Source: Flavisolibacter amylovorans (GTDB taxonomy: Bacteria > Bacteroidota > Bacteroidia > Chitinophagales > Chitinophagaceae). From it: 64,000 nucleotides of DNA. The position numbers and the translations under genes are program-made. The stretch lies in NCBI RefSeq assembly GCF_039541815.1, contig NZ_BAABGY010000007.1, positions 62,001 to 126,000 of the forward strand, in the 5' to 3' direction. Shown one piece after another: positions 25,701 to 35,442 of the stretch (the stretch's first letter is position 1; each line of letters opens with the position of its first letter). The notes beneath the pieces were generated by a model. The model had not been told where the DNA came from, ran no database searches, and was given only the letters and a program-made list of their open reading frames with translations.

Positions 25701-26090
25701 ATGAAGCGCCTGTTTCCGACCCTGAGCCTCGCCGCCGTGCTCCTGTTTGGCTGTACCAAGAACTGCGAAAACGATCAGCGTCCGGTTGACCTCGAAATCG
25801 TAGATGCCGGCTTGCCCGATGGATCCGTACAAGGCCGGAACATCCGAGCACACGTACGCTACGCCGTTCCCGGCTCCTGCTACGGCTTCGACCGCTTCGA
25901 CATCAGTTCGCGGGCGAGCGCCTTCGATATCCGTGTAAAGGGATTCTATGAAAGCAGGAGTGTCTGCCAGGACTATCTCGCCCTTCCCGATTCCGTCATT
26001 TCCATCAACGCGCAGGCGCCGGGACGCTACGCACTGAATTTCTACAATAAGGACGTGCTGTTCCGGACCGATACGGTACTGGTTAATTAA
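25701..26090 (+). CDS. small lipoprotein, tandem paralogue 1
   Basis: A 129-aa protein with a lipoprotein signal (LAAVLLFGCTKNC). The mature part is beta-rich with paired Cys. It ends ALNFYNKDVLFRTDTVLVN, very like the end of the next gene (VRYYNSGNSLFKADTVVVN). The shared pattern (a Cys-containing CYGFDRF or CYRFERM block, then this end) marks a tandem duplication. Function unknown. Confidence 0.7.
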   Translation: MKRLFPTLSLAAVLLFGCTKNCENDQRPVDLEIVDAGLPDGSVQGRNIRAHVRYAVPGSCYGFDRFDISSRASAFDIRVKGFYESRSVCQDYLALPDSVISINAQAPGRYALNFYNKDVLFRTDTVLVN

Positions 26091-26262
26091 AGCGGGATCT
26101 GCCCCGTCAGGAGTGGACGCAGCCCCAGGGTTGCGTTTTGCTTTTGTAGGCAACCGGTCCGCATGATCTGGTGGCGGCGCTTCATTTCTAAAGAAATTGC
26201 AAAAGCGGGGGCCTCGTGCAGCGGTAATGCCTCCTGCTGTGTCGAAGAGGAAACGAAACACC

Positions 26263-26655
26263 ATGTACAAGACCTCCCTGCTCGTGCTCGGCGTGCTTTG
26301 GCTCGCGAGCTGTAAGAAAGACAACAACAGCACCCGCGTGGAAACCCTGCTCACGATCGACTCCACGAAAACACCGGCCGCGGCAACGCTCAACACTGCC
26401 TTCACCGCGCGGGTGCGTGCCACAGGTGCCAACCTGTGTTACCGCTTCGAGCGCATGCATGTGGACTCTACCGCACCGCGGGAGTGGGCCGTTCGCACCA
26501 TCGGGTCGGTGCAGCAGGGCGGCGCCTGTGCCCAGGCCCTCTACCGCGTCGACACGACCGTCACCATCAAGCCGGGGTTGCCCGGACAGCACATCGTTCG
26601 CTATTACAACAGCGGCAACTCCCTGTTCAAGGCCGATACGGTGGTAGTCAATTAA
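26263..26655 (+). CDS. small lipoprotein, tandem paralogue 2
   Basis: 130 aa from the ATG at 26263, which gives the lipobox LWLASCKKDNN. It is a paralogue of the gene before it, sharing the Cys-x-x-Phe-(D/E)-Arg block, a second Cys in GGACAQALY and the C-terminal YYN...LF..DTV.VN. It is probably anchored in an outer or inner membrane leaflet. An earlier in-frame start is less likely because it would bury the lipobox. Confidence 0.7.
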   Translation: MYKTSLLVLGVLWLASCKKDNNSTRVETLLTIDSTKTPAAATLNTAFTARVRATGANLCYRFERMHVDSTAPREWAVRTIGSVQQGGACAQALYRVDTTVTIKPGLPGQHIVRYYNSGNSLFKADTVVVN

Positions 26656-26794
26656 GTGCGCCCGTATAAAGGCATCCCAAACGGCGGCTTGCTAGTCACG
26701 GTCGTATCGATCGGGCTCCTTTCCGGTTTAGTGTCGTGACCACCCATCGACCCTGTAATTCTACGGGTTGAACGTTGGCTGGCGTCTCCAATGG

Positions 26795-26826
26795 AAAAGC
26801 GCCCCCGGTAGCCGGGAGCGCTTTCT
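26795..26826 (-). terminator. terminator of the MoxR/VWA operon
   Basis: On the minus strand AAAGCGCTCCCGG-CTA-CCGGGGGCGCTTTT forms a strong hairpin with one mismatch, 25 bp beyond the ATPase stop codon. Confidence 0.65.
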
Positions 26827-26850
26827 ATGTGTAGCCTTGAACGGGGGTGA

Positions 26851-28401
26851 TCAGTTGAAATCTTCTTCTTCATCTTCCTCGTCGGCGGCCGTAGGCATCG
26901 TAAACATGCTCCCCATGAGGTCTTTGAACTCAACCGAAGTATCCAGGATCTTTTTCGAAATCAGCGAATAGGAGGCGAGGCCGTGCAGCACGAACTCCAT
27001 GAGCAGCGCCGCTTCTTTTTCATTGGCGTGCCCGAAGGTCTTTTTCACAAGGGCATGCAGCCCGTCTACCGCGTAAAGGGCATTGATCTTATCGCGGTCG
27101 TTGAGACCGAAGAGCAGGTTCAGGTGGTTACCCTTGTCGAACCAGCCCGTGATAGCCTTGTAGGGGTTCTCCACCGGCTCGGGCGCCGCGCCCTTGCGCG
27201 GGGCCCTTTTCTTCAGGGTTTCCGGGTTGGGGAAATATTGGGCAAACTGGGTGCGGATGGCTTTGTTGAGCAGGTTCATCGCCACCTGGTACGGGCCTTC
27301 CTGCTCGCCTTCGTATACCAGCTCGATCTTGCCGGTGATGGAGGGGATGATGCCTACCAGGTCGGAGATCCAGACCTGCGTATTGTCTTCCCGGTTTACG
27401 AGCGCGCGCCGCTCGGCCGCCGAAACGGCGTTCTCGAAAGCCGAGATCGTGAGTCGGGCCGACACGCCGCTTTTCTTGTCCACGAACTCCGAAGCACGCG
27501 CCTCGAAGGCTACCTGCTCGATGAGGCGCTTCACGAGGTCGCTGACGGCAACCGATTCTTTCTGGCGGTCTCCGAGGTCGGCTTCCTGCTCGGTGATGGC
27601 GAGGGCATCCTCGAGGCTTTTCGGGTAGTGGGTCAGGATCTGGCTCTGGATGCGGTCCTTCAGCGGCGTCACGATCGATCCCCGGTTCGTATAGTCTTCC
27701 GGGTTTGCGGTGAATACGAAGAGGATGTCGAGCGGGAGGCGCAGTTTGAAGCCCCGGATCTGCACGTCGCCTTCTTCCAGGATGTTGAACAGCGCTACCT
27801 GGATGCGCGCCTGCAGGTCGGGCAGCTCGTTGATGACGAAGATGCCGCGGTTGCTTTTCGGAATGATGCCGTAGTGGATCACCCGCTCGTCGGCAAAGGA
27901 AAGCCGCAGGTTGGCGGCCTTGATCGGGTCCACGTCGCCGATCAGGTCGGCCACGGTCACGTCGGGTGTCGCCAGCTTCTCGCCATAACGCTGCGAGCGG
28001 TGGATCCATTCGATGGGGGCGTCGTCGCCCTTTTCGGCAATAAGTTCTTTGGAGTAGCGGGAGAGGGGCGCCAGCGGGTCGTCGTTAATGTCGGAGCCGG
28101 CAACCACCGGGATCCATTCGTCAAGCAGGGCGGTCATCTGGCGGGCCATCCGCGTTTTGGCCTGCCCGCGGAGGCCGAGGAAAAGGATGTTGTGCTTGCT
28201 CAGGAGCGCGCGCTCCACGTCAGGGATCACCGTCTCTTCGTAGCCGACGATACCCGAGAACGTCTCTTCCTGGGCCTGCAGCTTTTTGATCAGGTTCTCG
28301 CGCAATTCTTCCTTGATGCTCCTGGGCCGGTAGCCGCTCTCTTTCAGCTCCCGGATCGTGTTGATCCGTTTGATATCCATTGCTTTCTTGTCTTGTGCCA
28401 T
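26851..28401 (-). CDS. MoxR/magnesium-chelatase-like AAA+ ATPase
   Basis: A 516-aa AAA+ protein, larger than plain MoxR and closer to the ChlI-like bacterial family. The Walker A is GLRGQAKTR, Walker B is IFVINELPDL, and FVFTANPEDYTNRG is a sensor-1 region. The last residues are very acidic (EDEEEDFN). It is transcribed after a VWA-domain gene; such pairs act as a chaperone motor with a metal-binding adaptor that remodels a client. The client is not evident. Confidence 0.88.
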   Translation of the reverse strand: MAQDKKAMDIKRINTIRELKESGYRPRSIKEELRENLIKKLQAQEETFSGIVGYEETVIPDVERALLSKHNILFLGLRGQAKTRMARQMTALLDEWIPVVAGSDINDDPLAPLSRYSKELIAEKGDDAPIEWIHRSQRYGEKLATPDVTVADLIGDVDPIKAANLRLSFADERVIHYGIIPKSNRGIFVINELPDLQARIQVALFNILEEGDVQIRGFKLRLPLDILFVFTANPEDYTNRGSIVTPLKDRIQSQILTHYPKSLEDALAITEQEADLGDRQKESVAVSDLVKRLIEQVAFEARASEFVDKKSGVSARLTISAFENAVSAAERRALVNREDNTQVWISDLVGIIPSITGKIELVYEGEQEGPYQVAMNLLNKAIRTQFAQYFPNPETLKKRAPRKGAAPEPVENPYKAITGWFDKGNHLNLLFGLNDRDKINALYAVDGLHALVKKTFGHANEKEAALLMEFVLHGLASYSLISKKILDTSVEFKDLMGSMFTMPTAADEEDEEEDFN

Positions 28402-28481
28402 ATCTTTTCTCGGGCGACGCATCACGAGGCGTTGGTATTTAGATGATCGTGGGGACGCATCGTTGATGCGTCCTTACCGTG

Positions 28482-29579
28482 TTAATAAAGAGTTTTACGC
28501 TTCCCGCTTTCAAAGTCTTTGAAGATGAAGGCGCCCAGCTTGTCGAGCGAGGCGAAGAAGGCCTTGCCGTTATTGGTCTCCGTAAATTCCTGTACGAAGC
28601 GCTGCAGGTACGGATCGGTGGCGATCATAAAGGTCGTGACCGGGATCTTCAGCTTCTTGCACTGCGCGGCCAGGTTCATGCAGCGGCTCGTCACCTTGCG
28701 GTCGAGGCCGAAGGAATTCTTATAATAGCGCTTCCCGATCTTGAGGCAGGTAGGCTTGCCGTCGGTGATCATGAAGATCTGCTTGTTCGGGTTTTTCCGG
28801 CGCCGCAGGATGTCCATCGCCAGCTCGAGTCCCGCCACCGTGTTGGTATGATAGGGGCCCACCTGCAGGTAGGGGAGGTCCTTGATCTCCACTGGCCAGG
28901 CGTCGTTGCCGAACACCACGATGTCGAGCGTGTCTTTCGGGTAGCGCGTCGTAATGAGCTCCGAGAGCGCCATCGCCACCTTTTTCGCAGGGGTGATGCG
29001 GTCCTCGCCATAGAGGATCATCGAGTGCGAGATGTCGATCATGAGCACCGTGGACGTTTGCGCCTTGAAGTCGTTCTCCCGGATCTGCAGGTCGTCCTCG
29101 CTCATCGAAAACGAGTCGAGTCCATGGTTGATCTGCGCCGTGCGGATCGACTCGGTGAAGTCGATCTGCTCCAGCATGTCGCCAAACTGAAAGGGTCGTG
29201 TGTTCGGACTTTGCTCGTCGCCCTGGCCCGGCTTGAAGGTATTGTGGTCGCCGGCGCGCGACTTCTTGAGCTTCCCGAAGATTTCCTCGAGGCTCCGCTT
29301 GCGGATGCCCTGCTCGGTCTTAGGGGTGATGCGGATCTCGCCGGCCTCGTTGTTGTCGGTAAGGTAGCCCTTGCCTTTCAGGTCTTCGATAAAGTCGCCC
29401 ATGCCATACTCGTCGTCGGTGAGCTCATATTGCTTGTCGAGCTCGTTGAGCCATTGGAGGGCTTCGCCCACGTCGCCACTGGTGTAGGTGAGTAGTTGCA
29501 GGAAGAGGTCGAGCAGTTGCTCGAAGCGGGTCTTCCCTTGCTCGCTGGGATCAAACCGGGTAAACTGAAAACCACGCAT
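28482..29579 (-). CDS. VWA-domain protein partnering the MoxR-like ATPase
   Basis: 365 aa from the ATG at 29579. The C-terminal half is a von Willebrand A domain with a MIDAS motif (VLMIDISHSMI, DxSxS) and a later KQIFMITDGKPT. The N-terminal half is helical and charged. It is 80 bp upstream of the ATPase gene on the same strand. The MIDAS suggests metal-dependent binding of a client or of the ATPase ring. Confidence 0.88.
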   Translation of the reverse strand: MRGFQFTRFDPSEQGKTRFEQLLDLFLQLLTYTSGDVGEALQWLNELDKQYELTDDEYGMGDFIEDLKGKGYLTDNNEAGEIRITPKTEQGIRKRSLEEIFGKLKKSRAGDHNTFKPGQGDEQSPNTRPFQFGDMLEQIDFTESIRTAQINHGLDSFSMSEDDLQIRENDFKAQTSTVLMIDISHSMILYGEDRITPAKKVAMALSELITTRYPKDTLDIVVFGNDAWPVEIKDLPYLQVGPYHTNTVAGLELAMDILRRRKNPNKQIFMITDGKPTCLKIGKRYYKNSFGLDRKVTSRCMNLAAQCKKLKIPVTTFMIATDPYLQRFVQEFTETNNGKAFFASLDKLGAFIFKDFESGKRKTLY

Positions 29580-29650
29580 AAGGGATACAATGTACAATAA
29601 AGCCAGGCCGGTTGTTCAAACGGGAGTGTTAAGAAACCGGCAACCGGCAT

Positions 29651-29680
29651 AAAAAAAGACCCTCCGGCGGGGAGGGTCTT
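29651..29680 (-). terminator. terminator after the GT117 gene
   Basis: On the minus strand AAGACCCTCC-CCGCC-GGAGGGTCTT is followed by a run of T, 18 bp beyond the stop codon. Confidence 0.85.
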
Positions 29681-29697
29681 TCAAGTGTTTCGGAAGC

Positions 29698-32600
29698 TTA
29701 CTGGCCGCCTGCAGGAGCCGTAGCCGGCGCCTGCTGCGTTGCCGGCGGGGCTTGCTGGGGCGTCACGTTCTCCGGTGCTGCCTGGCGTGCCGCCGGGTCG
29801 TACTGGCGCACGATGGCCGGGAGCACTTTCTCGAGCAGCACGTTGTTCTGGTACTCGTCCTGGCCCTCGCTCTGGTACAGGTCGGGGCGCTCTTCGCGGA
29901 GGTAATCGTAATAGCGCTTCTGCTCCTGCAAGTCTTTTTCGATGAGGCTGCGCAGGCGCGTGGCGCGCTGGAGGTCGCCGGCCTTGTAGGCCGCCTCGAG
30001 GAACTGCAGGGCATTCACGTTGTGCGATGCATAGCGGCTCGCCATAGCTACCGGCAGGTTGCGCTCGGCGATGATCTGGTCGATCTGCCGGAGCATCTGC
30101 ACCGCCTCGGCTTTCTTGCCCTTGTCGGCATAGTTGCCGGCGATCTCGGTCATGAGGCCGCGGATGTCGAGCAGGTGGCGGCGGTTCTCCTCGTCGAAGT
30201 AGTTGCGGGGGAGGTTGGCGCCGCCGGCGCGGAACTTCATGGCGTTCTGGAAGATCGCAGCGTCGTTGTTGTCGTGGATGCTCACCCCGCCCATGCGGTT
30301 CTTGCGCGTCTCCATGAAGGTGACCCAGTTCTGCTGCGGGAACTTGCCTTCAACCGGCACGAGGCGCAGGGCCATACCGTCTTTGCGGAGGTACTGGTAG
30401 AAGCCGAGGTCACCCATCGGGCTCGTGAAGTAGATCGGGCGCTCCCAGCCTTTCTGCGCGTTGGCGGCGATGATGTTGAGGATGGCCACGCGGTCGAGGC
30501 CGATGTAGCGGTCCTGCACCAGCTGGATCTCGAGCGGCATGCCGGAGATCACGGAGTCGCCGGGCTGCACGGTGCCGTTGCGGCGCACGGCGTCCACATC
30601 TACAGGGATGAACAGGCGCTTGGTGGGGATCACCGGCTGCACCTGGGTCTTGTCGTCATTCATCAGCTGGCGGCCCACCTGGTCTTTCATGAGCGGGTAC
30701 AGGGGCTGGAAGCCGGTCTGGTCGCCCTGGGGCTGGTAGAAGAGCACGTTGAAGCCGGTGATCTGGTTGGCGTCCCAGATGACGTCGATGGGCGCGCTTT
30801 CGTTCACCTTGTAGCGCAGCTGGTTCACGTACCAGTCGATGCCAAGCAGGCTGGTGTTGATGATGCGGATGTCGGGGCGCACGCCTTCCACTTCCTGGGC
30901 ATACCAGAGCGGGTAGGTGTCGTTGTCGCCGAACGTAAAGAGGATCGCATTCTTGGCGCAGCCTTCGAGGTAGGTGCGGGCGAGGTCAGGCGCCAGCGTC
31001 TTGTTGCTGCGGTCGTGATCGTCCCACTCCTGCGCGGCCATCAGCACAGGCGCCGACAGGCAAAGGAGCGTGGCGAGTGCAACGGAAGATGTCTTCAGCA
31101 CTTCACTCTTGCCGGCCACGGCTTTCACGATAAAATAGATAAGCCCGATCACCGCGGCATAGATCAGCCCCGCCAGCACTGCGGACCCCATGGCGCCGCC
31201 GGCCGTGGTGGTGGTGTTGGCCATAAGGGTGATGATCAGCGTCGTGAGTGCGCCGTAGGTGAGTGCATTGAATAGGGTCTTGCGGTCGCTGTGCTCGTGG
31301 GCGAGGCGCACGAAGCCCACCACCGACAGGCCGATCCAGATCGCGAAGGCATAGAAGGAGCCGGCAAAGGCGTAGTCGCGCTCACGCGGCTGGTTGCCCG
31401 GCTGGTTGAGGTACAGCACGATGGCGAGACCGGTGAAGAAGAAGAGGAGGAAGGAAACGACCCAGTCGCGGCGGTCTTTCAGGAAGTGGTACACGCAGCC
31501 GAAGACGCCGAGCAGAAGGGGCAACAGCAGCAGCTTGTTGGAGGCCTTGTTGTTGCGGATACTTTCGGGGAGCATCTTCTGGTCGCCGAGGCGCATGTTG
31601 TCAATGACGGAGATACCCGAGATCCAGTTGCCATCGCGCTTGTTGCCGAAGCCCTGGATGTCGTTCTGGCGGCCGGCAAAGTTCCACATGAAGTAGCGCC
31701 AGTACATATGCCCCATTTGGTAGGTCACGAACCAGCGGATGTTGTCGCCGTAGGTGGGCTGCTCGTACACGGTCTGGCCGGACTGCGCATCCTGGGAGCG
31801 ACTGAGGTTCAGCCAGTCAACGTAGAAGTCGGCATGACCCTGGTCGTTGCTGCGGTCCCAGAGGCGGGGGAAGAGCACTTCGCTTTCGTATTCGACGTCC
31901 TGGCTGCGGCCGAGCGCTACATAGCGGCCGTTGCTCTTGGAGTAGCGCATATCCCCCTCCTTATACACGGCCTGGCCGCTCTCGTCGCGCAGCACCGGTG
32001 TCGTGAAATAGGGGCCCTTTACCAGCGGCGCGGAGCCGTACTGCTCGCGACCGAGGTAGTAGTTCAGGCTCATCGGGTTGTCCACGTTGTTCATGTCGAT
32101 CGACGGGTTGGCCGCGGAGCGAAGGAGCGTGGTGGCATAAAGCGAGTAGCCGAGCATCATGAAGGTGACCGACCAGAGCGCGAGGCGCAGGAACGACCAG
32201 CCGTTCTTGCGGGCGGCACGGAGGCCCCACCAGATGCCGGCGGCAAGCAGTACGAAGAAGAAGATGAACCCGGAGAAGAAGGGCAGGTTGAAGTTGTTGA
32301 CGAAGAAGATGTCGAACTTGCCGGCGAACTTCACCGTCCACTGGATCACGGCCACCTGTACCACGCCGGTGATGGCGCAGCCGATGAGGAAGGCGTAGAT
32401 GGCGCCCTTGCGGGTGTACTCGTAGCGACGATAGTAATAGATCATGACGAGCGCCGGGATGGTCAGCAGCCCGAGCAGGTGCACGCCGATGGCGAGGCCG
32501 GTCATGAAGGCGATGAACACGATCCAGCGATCCGCATAATTACGGAGCTGGCGGTCGGTGCCGGCGGCTACGTCGGCGCGCTCCCATTTCAGCATTGCCC

Positions 32601-33075
32601 AGAAGATCAGTGCGGTGAAGAAGGAGGAAAGCGCGTACACTTCGCCTTCAACGGCGCTGTACCAGAACGAGTCGGTGAAGGTATAGGCGAGCCCGCCCAC
32701 GATGCCGGCGCCCATGATGGTGGCCGTCTGTGCGCGCGTGGGCTCGATGGCGAGGCCGCTAACGAGCTTGCGGGCGAAGTGCGTGATGGTCCAGAAGAGG
32801 AACAGGATCGTGAAGCCGGAGGCCAGTGCGTTCATGATGTTGACGGCCTTGGCGGCGGAGTCCGGGCTGCCTCCAAACAGCACGATGAAGAAGCGGCCCA
32901 GGATGGTGAACACGGGCGCGCCGGGAGGGTGCGGAAGTTGCAGCTTGTAGGCAGCTGCCACAAATTCGCCGCAATCCCAGAAGCTCCCGGATTTTTCAGC
33001 AGTCAGTACATACACCAGGCAGGCAATGATACACACGACCCAGCCGGTCAGGTCGTTCACTCTTTTAAAGTTCAT
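29698..33075 (-). CDS. DUF2723 / GT117-family membrane glycosyltransferase
   Basis: An 1125-aa inner-membrane protein. The N-terminus has the family hallmark GSFWDCGEFVAAAYKLQLPHP (acidic Asp-Cys-Gly-Glu motif) at the first periplasmic loop. Ten or more transmembrane segments follow to about residue 690, then a large periplasmic domain with NTSLLGIDWYVNQL and a helical TPR-like tail. The family is thought to transfer sugars from lipid carriers to exported proteins (O-mannosyltransferase-like). The tail is rich in Gln, Ala and Pro. TATTTTTG at 33123-33130 (minus) is a likely -7 element. Confidence 0.88.
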   Translation of the reverse strand: MNFKRVNDLTGWVVCIIACLVYVLTAEKSGSFWDCGEFVAAAYKLQLPHPPGAPVFTILGRFFIVLFGGSPDSAAKAVNIMNALASGFTILFLFWTITHFARKLVSGLAIEPTRAQTATIMGAGIVGGLAYTFTDSFWYSAVEGEVYALSSFFTALIFWAMLKWERADVAAGTDRQLRNYADRWIVFIAFMTGLAIGVHLLGLLTIPALVMIYYYRRYEYTRKGAIYAFLIGCAITGVVQVAVIQWTVKFAGKFDIFFVNNFNLPFFSGFIFFFVLLAAGIWWGLRAARKNGWSFLRLALWSVTFMMLGYSLYATTLLRSAANPSIDMNNVDNPMSLNYYLGREQYGSAPLVKGPYFTTPVLRDESGQAVYKEGDMRYSKSNGRYVALGRSQDVEYESEVLFPRLWDRSNDQGHADFYVDWLNLSRSQDAQSGQTVYEQPTYGDNIRWFVTYQMGHMYWRYFMWNFAGRQNDIQGFGNKRDGNWISGISVIDNMRLGDQKMLPESIRNNKASNKLLLLPLLLGVFGCVYHFLKDRRDWVVSFLLFFFTGLAIVLYLNQPGNQPRERDYAFAGSFYAFAIWIGLSVVGFVRLAHEHSDRKTLFNALTYGALTTLIITLMANTTTTAGGAMGSAVLAGLIYAAVIGLIYFIVKAVAGKSEVLKTSSVALATLLCLSAPVLMAAQEWDDHDRSNKTLAPDLARTYLEGCAKNAILFTFGDNDTYPLWYAQEVEGVRPDIRIINTSLLGIDWYVNQLRYKVNESAPIDVIWDANQITGFNVLFYQPQGDQTGFQPLYPLMKDQVGRQLMNDDKTQVQPVIPTKRLFIPVDVDAVRRNGTVQPGDSVISGMPLEIQLVQDRYIGLDRVAILNIIAANAQKGWERPIYFTSPMGDLGFYQYLRKDGMALRLVPVEGKFPQQNWVTFMETRKNRMGGVSIHDNNDAAIFQNAMKFRAGGANLPRNYFDEENRRHLLDIRGLMTEIAGNYADKGKKAEAVQMLRQIDQIIAERNLPVAMASRYASHNVNALQFLEAAYKAGDLQRATRLRSLIEKDLQEQKRYYDYLREERPDLYQSEGQDEYQNNVLLEKVLPAIVRQYDPAARQAAPENVTPQQAPPATQQAPATAPAGGQ

Positions 33076-33302
33076 AGAGAGTTATGATTGGTTTGACCCC
33101 GAACGCTTTTTCGGGGTAGTCGCAAAAATATAGGGAAGGGGCTAAATTAAGCCCGATTGCCCTGCGTATTTGTTAAAAGGGATGTAGGGCGGGCAACGGA
33201 AATCGGCGGTCAGGGCAAGGGGCTTCCGGGCGGATGCGGTCCGTCGTTAAAAAAAAGCAGGAAAAAGCAAGCGATCGGGGGGGAGGAGTAGCGCGGCGTG
33301 GA

Positions 33303-33614
33303 TCAGCCGGCAGGAACGGCCACGGGGGCGGGAATGTTGTTCAACGACCAGGCTTCGGCCTTTTGCGCGAACATCGGCTTGATGGTCTTCCATACGTTGC
33401 CGAAGAATTCGGAGTGACGATAGGCGTCGAGCGCTTCGTCAGACTCCCAGTGGCTGTAGGTGAAGAACACGCAAGGATCCTGGCGGTCCTGCCACAGCTG
33501 CAGGTGCGTGCAGCCCGGGTAGTGGCGGATACGGTGCCGGCGCTCCTCGAAATAGGCTTCGAACTTGGCGACCTCGTCGGGCCGGAAGCTCAGTTTTACG
33601 ATTCGAAGGATCAT
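33303..33614 (-). CDS. antibiotic-biosynthesis-monooxygenase-type (ABM) protein
   Basis: A 103-aa dimeric ferredoxin-like domain: LRIVKLSFRPDEVAKFEAYF, then PGCTHLQLWQDRQDPCVFFTYSHWESDEALDAYRHS with the W.s..a...H pattern of ABM proteins. These range from quinol monooxygenases to stress proteins, so the substrate is open. Its start overlaps the stop of the upstream gene by 4 bases (ATGA), showing coupling. Confidence 0.82.
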   Translation of the reverse strand: MILRIVKLSFRPDEVAKFEAYFEERRHRIRHYPGCTHLQLWQDRQDPCVFFTYSHWESDEALDAYRHSEFFGNVWKTIKPMFAQKAEAWSLNNIPAPVAVPAG

Positions 33615-34435
33615 GATTCAAAAAATACTTTTACGGTCTGGTAAAACAAACGGTTCTGGGTAATGGTACCGGGGTTCTTGTCGTTGTAACCGCGCAGGCC
33701 GAAGAGACCGGCCGCATTCCCCTTGTTGATGGCGATCTCCATATAGCCCGCGCTGTTGAAGAGCACCAGCTTTTCGCCCTGCGGTACGTCGGCGTAGGAG
33801 CCGGAGATGCGCTCGATCACCTCATCGCGCTTGAACACGATCTTGAAGCGGCGCCCGCGGCGCTGCTGCTCGAACTGCTCCTGGGTGATGTTCACCACCA
33901 CGTTCTCGAAATTGTCGATGAAGATGATGTGGCCTTCGATCCAGCCCTCGCCGTGCAGGGGACGCAACGGGTTCTTCTCGATGTAGGAGGCGTCGGGGGT
34001 ACCGATGTTCTGCACCGGCTCGCCGTTCACGAGCTGCGTGATGGCCTTCGCCGCCACGTCGATGCAGTAAAGCGTGTTCTTGATCGCGGGTTTGTCGAAG
34101 GGAATGCCGATCACCATCTCCGGCTTCTCCTCGAGGATCATCTCCAGCAGGCCGTTGTCGGCGCAGAGCACATACTGGTTGTTGTGAAAGGCGAACAGCA
34201 GCTGGTCCGGCTTCGACTCGAAGAGGTTGATCAGCACGATGTGGAAGGTGAACTCGGGGAAGTTCTTGATCGCGCTGCGGCACACGTAGGCGGCCTGCGG
34301 GTAATTGAAGGGAGAGAGGGAGTGCGAGATGTCGATGATCCGGAACTCGGGGTTGATGCGCAGCAGACGACCCTTGATCGCTCCAACAAGGTAATCCTGT
34401 TGGCCAATATCAGAAGTGAGGGTGACAAGCGGCAT
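33611..34435 (-). CDS. SAM hydrolase (SAM-hydroxide adenosyltransferase, DUF62 family)
   Basis: A 274-aa enzyme of the chlorinase/fluorinase superfamily. Most members use water to cleave S-adenosylmethionine to adenosine and methionine. The N-terminal TLTSDIGQQDYLVGAIKG holds the SAM-binding Asp, CADNGLLEMI is the second motif, and IIFIDNFENVVVNI with FNSAGYMEIAINKGNAA forms the C-terminal domain. It lacks any sign of a halogenase-specific setting. It is coupled by ATGA overlap to the ABM gene. Confidence 0.85.
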   Translation of the reverse strand: MPLVTLTSDIGQQDYLVGAIKGRLLRINPEFRIIDISHSLSPFNYPQAAYVCRSAIKNFPEFTFHIVLINLFESKPDQLLFAFHNNQYVLCADNGLLEMILEEKPEMVIGIPFDKPAIKNTLYCIDVAAKAITQLVNGEPVQNIGTPDASYIEKNPLRPLHGEGWIEGHIIFIDNFENVVVNITQEQFEQQRRGRRFKIVFKRDEVIERISGSYADVPQGEKLVLFNSAGYMEIAINKGNAAGLFGLRGYNDKNPGTITQNRLFYQTVKVFFES

Positions 34436-34527
34436 GGTGGTGGTGGGAGCGGCGGTAAAATTCTACATTAAAGTCCACAATACATAATCCCGTCGGCCGA
34501 TAAGTTATCAAGGTAGCCGGAAACCCG

Positions 34528-35337
34528 CTATTTCACGAGCTTTCCGTCTTTAAAGAAGAACTTTTGCACAAGGCGGTCGGCCCAGCCCGGGAAGAATTTA
34601 TTCATCCAAACCGTGCGCTTGCCGGTGAAGGTCATCACCCGCGTGCGCTCGCGATTTTTGATCGCCGAGAGGATCTGCGCGGCGCACTCCTCGGCCGACA
34701 TCATCTTCGATTCATCCATCGGGCTTTCGCCATGGGGTGCGCCTTCCTCATTCAAGGCCACATTCCGGATGTTGGAAGTGGTGAAGCCGGGGCACACCCA
34801 CATCACGTGCACCTCGCTCGCGAGCAGCTCGGTGCGAATGGCTTCGAGCCAGCCCTGCAGCGCGAACTTCGACGCCGAGTAGCCGCTGCGCCCGGGCAGC
34901 CCGCGGTAGCCTGCGATCGACGATACGCCCACGATGGTTCCCTTTCGTTCGAGGAGCGAGTCGAGCGCGTAGCGGGTGCAGTACACTGCACCGAAAAAAT
35001 TAACGTTCATCACCCGGTGCAGCACCTCTGTGTTGAGGTCTTTCAGCAACGCGCGCATCGAGATGCCGGCATTGTTGATCAGGATATCGATGCCGCCAAA
35101 AACCTTAAGGGTGGATTGGATGAAGTTGCGGCAGTCGTTCTCGTTGCTTACGTCGGCCACGTGCACATGCAGCGGGTGCGATGGGTAGCGTGCCTGCAGA
35201 TCGTAGAGTTTGTCGTGCTGCCGGCCGCAGGTGGCCACGGAGGCGCCGCGGGCGAGGAGGGCATCCACGAGGGCGCGCCCGATGCCGTCGCTGCCGCCGG
35301 TTACTACCACCACCTTTTTGTGAAAGAAGTCAGCCAT
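34528..35337 (-). CDS. short-chain dehydrogenase/reductase
   Basis: 269 aa from the ATG at 35337. Classical SDR motifs: VVTGGSDGIGRALVD (TGxxxGxG cofactor site), DILINNAGIS (NNAG), VGVSSIAGYRGLPGRSGYSASKFAL (Ser and YxxxK). A slightly basic C-terminal helix may attach it to the membrane (WMNKFFPGWADRLVQKFF). Substrate unknown. It is the last typical chromosomal gene before the accessory region. Confidence 0.9.
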   Translation of the reverse strand: MADFFHKKVVVVTGGSDGIGRALVDALLARGASVATCGRQHDKLYDLQARYPSHPLHVHVADVSNENDCRNFIQSTLKVFGGIDILINNAGISMRALLKDLNTEVLHRVMNVNFFGAVYCTRYALDSLLERKGTIVGVSSIAGYRGLPGRSGYSASKFALQGWLEAIRTELLASEVHVMWVCPGFTTSNIRNVALNEEGAPHGESPMDESKMMSAEECAAQILSAIKNRERTRVMTFTGKRTVWMNKFFPGWADRLVQKFFFKDGKLVK

Positions 35338-35414
35338 AGGGATTCGTTGATGCGCAAACATAACGAGAAGACGCGGGAATGAAGACGGTGGCGGAGGCGG
35401 TGCGTACCTGCAAC

Positions 35415-35442
35415 AAAAAAGCCTCCCGGAGGAGGCTTTTTT
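35415..35442. terminator. bidirectional hairpin terminator
   Basis: Perfect 12-bp stem AAAAAAGCCTCC-CGGA-GGAGGCTTTTTT. It marks the edge of the conserved chromosomal block. The 170 bp between it and the next gene are AT-rich, with a possible -7 box TACCTTTA at 35574-35581 and no other feature. Confidence 0.85.

Noticed and set aside
29752..33087. Two long open frames opposite the GT117 gene
   Set aside because: They are His/Val/Glu-rich shadow frames with no recognisable domain, while the minus-strand gene is a clear family member.
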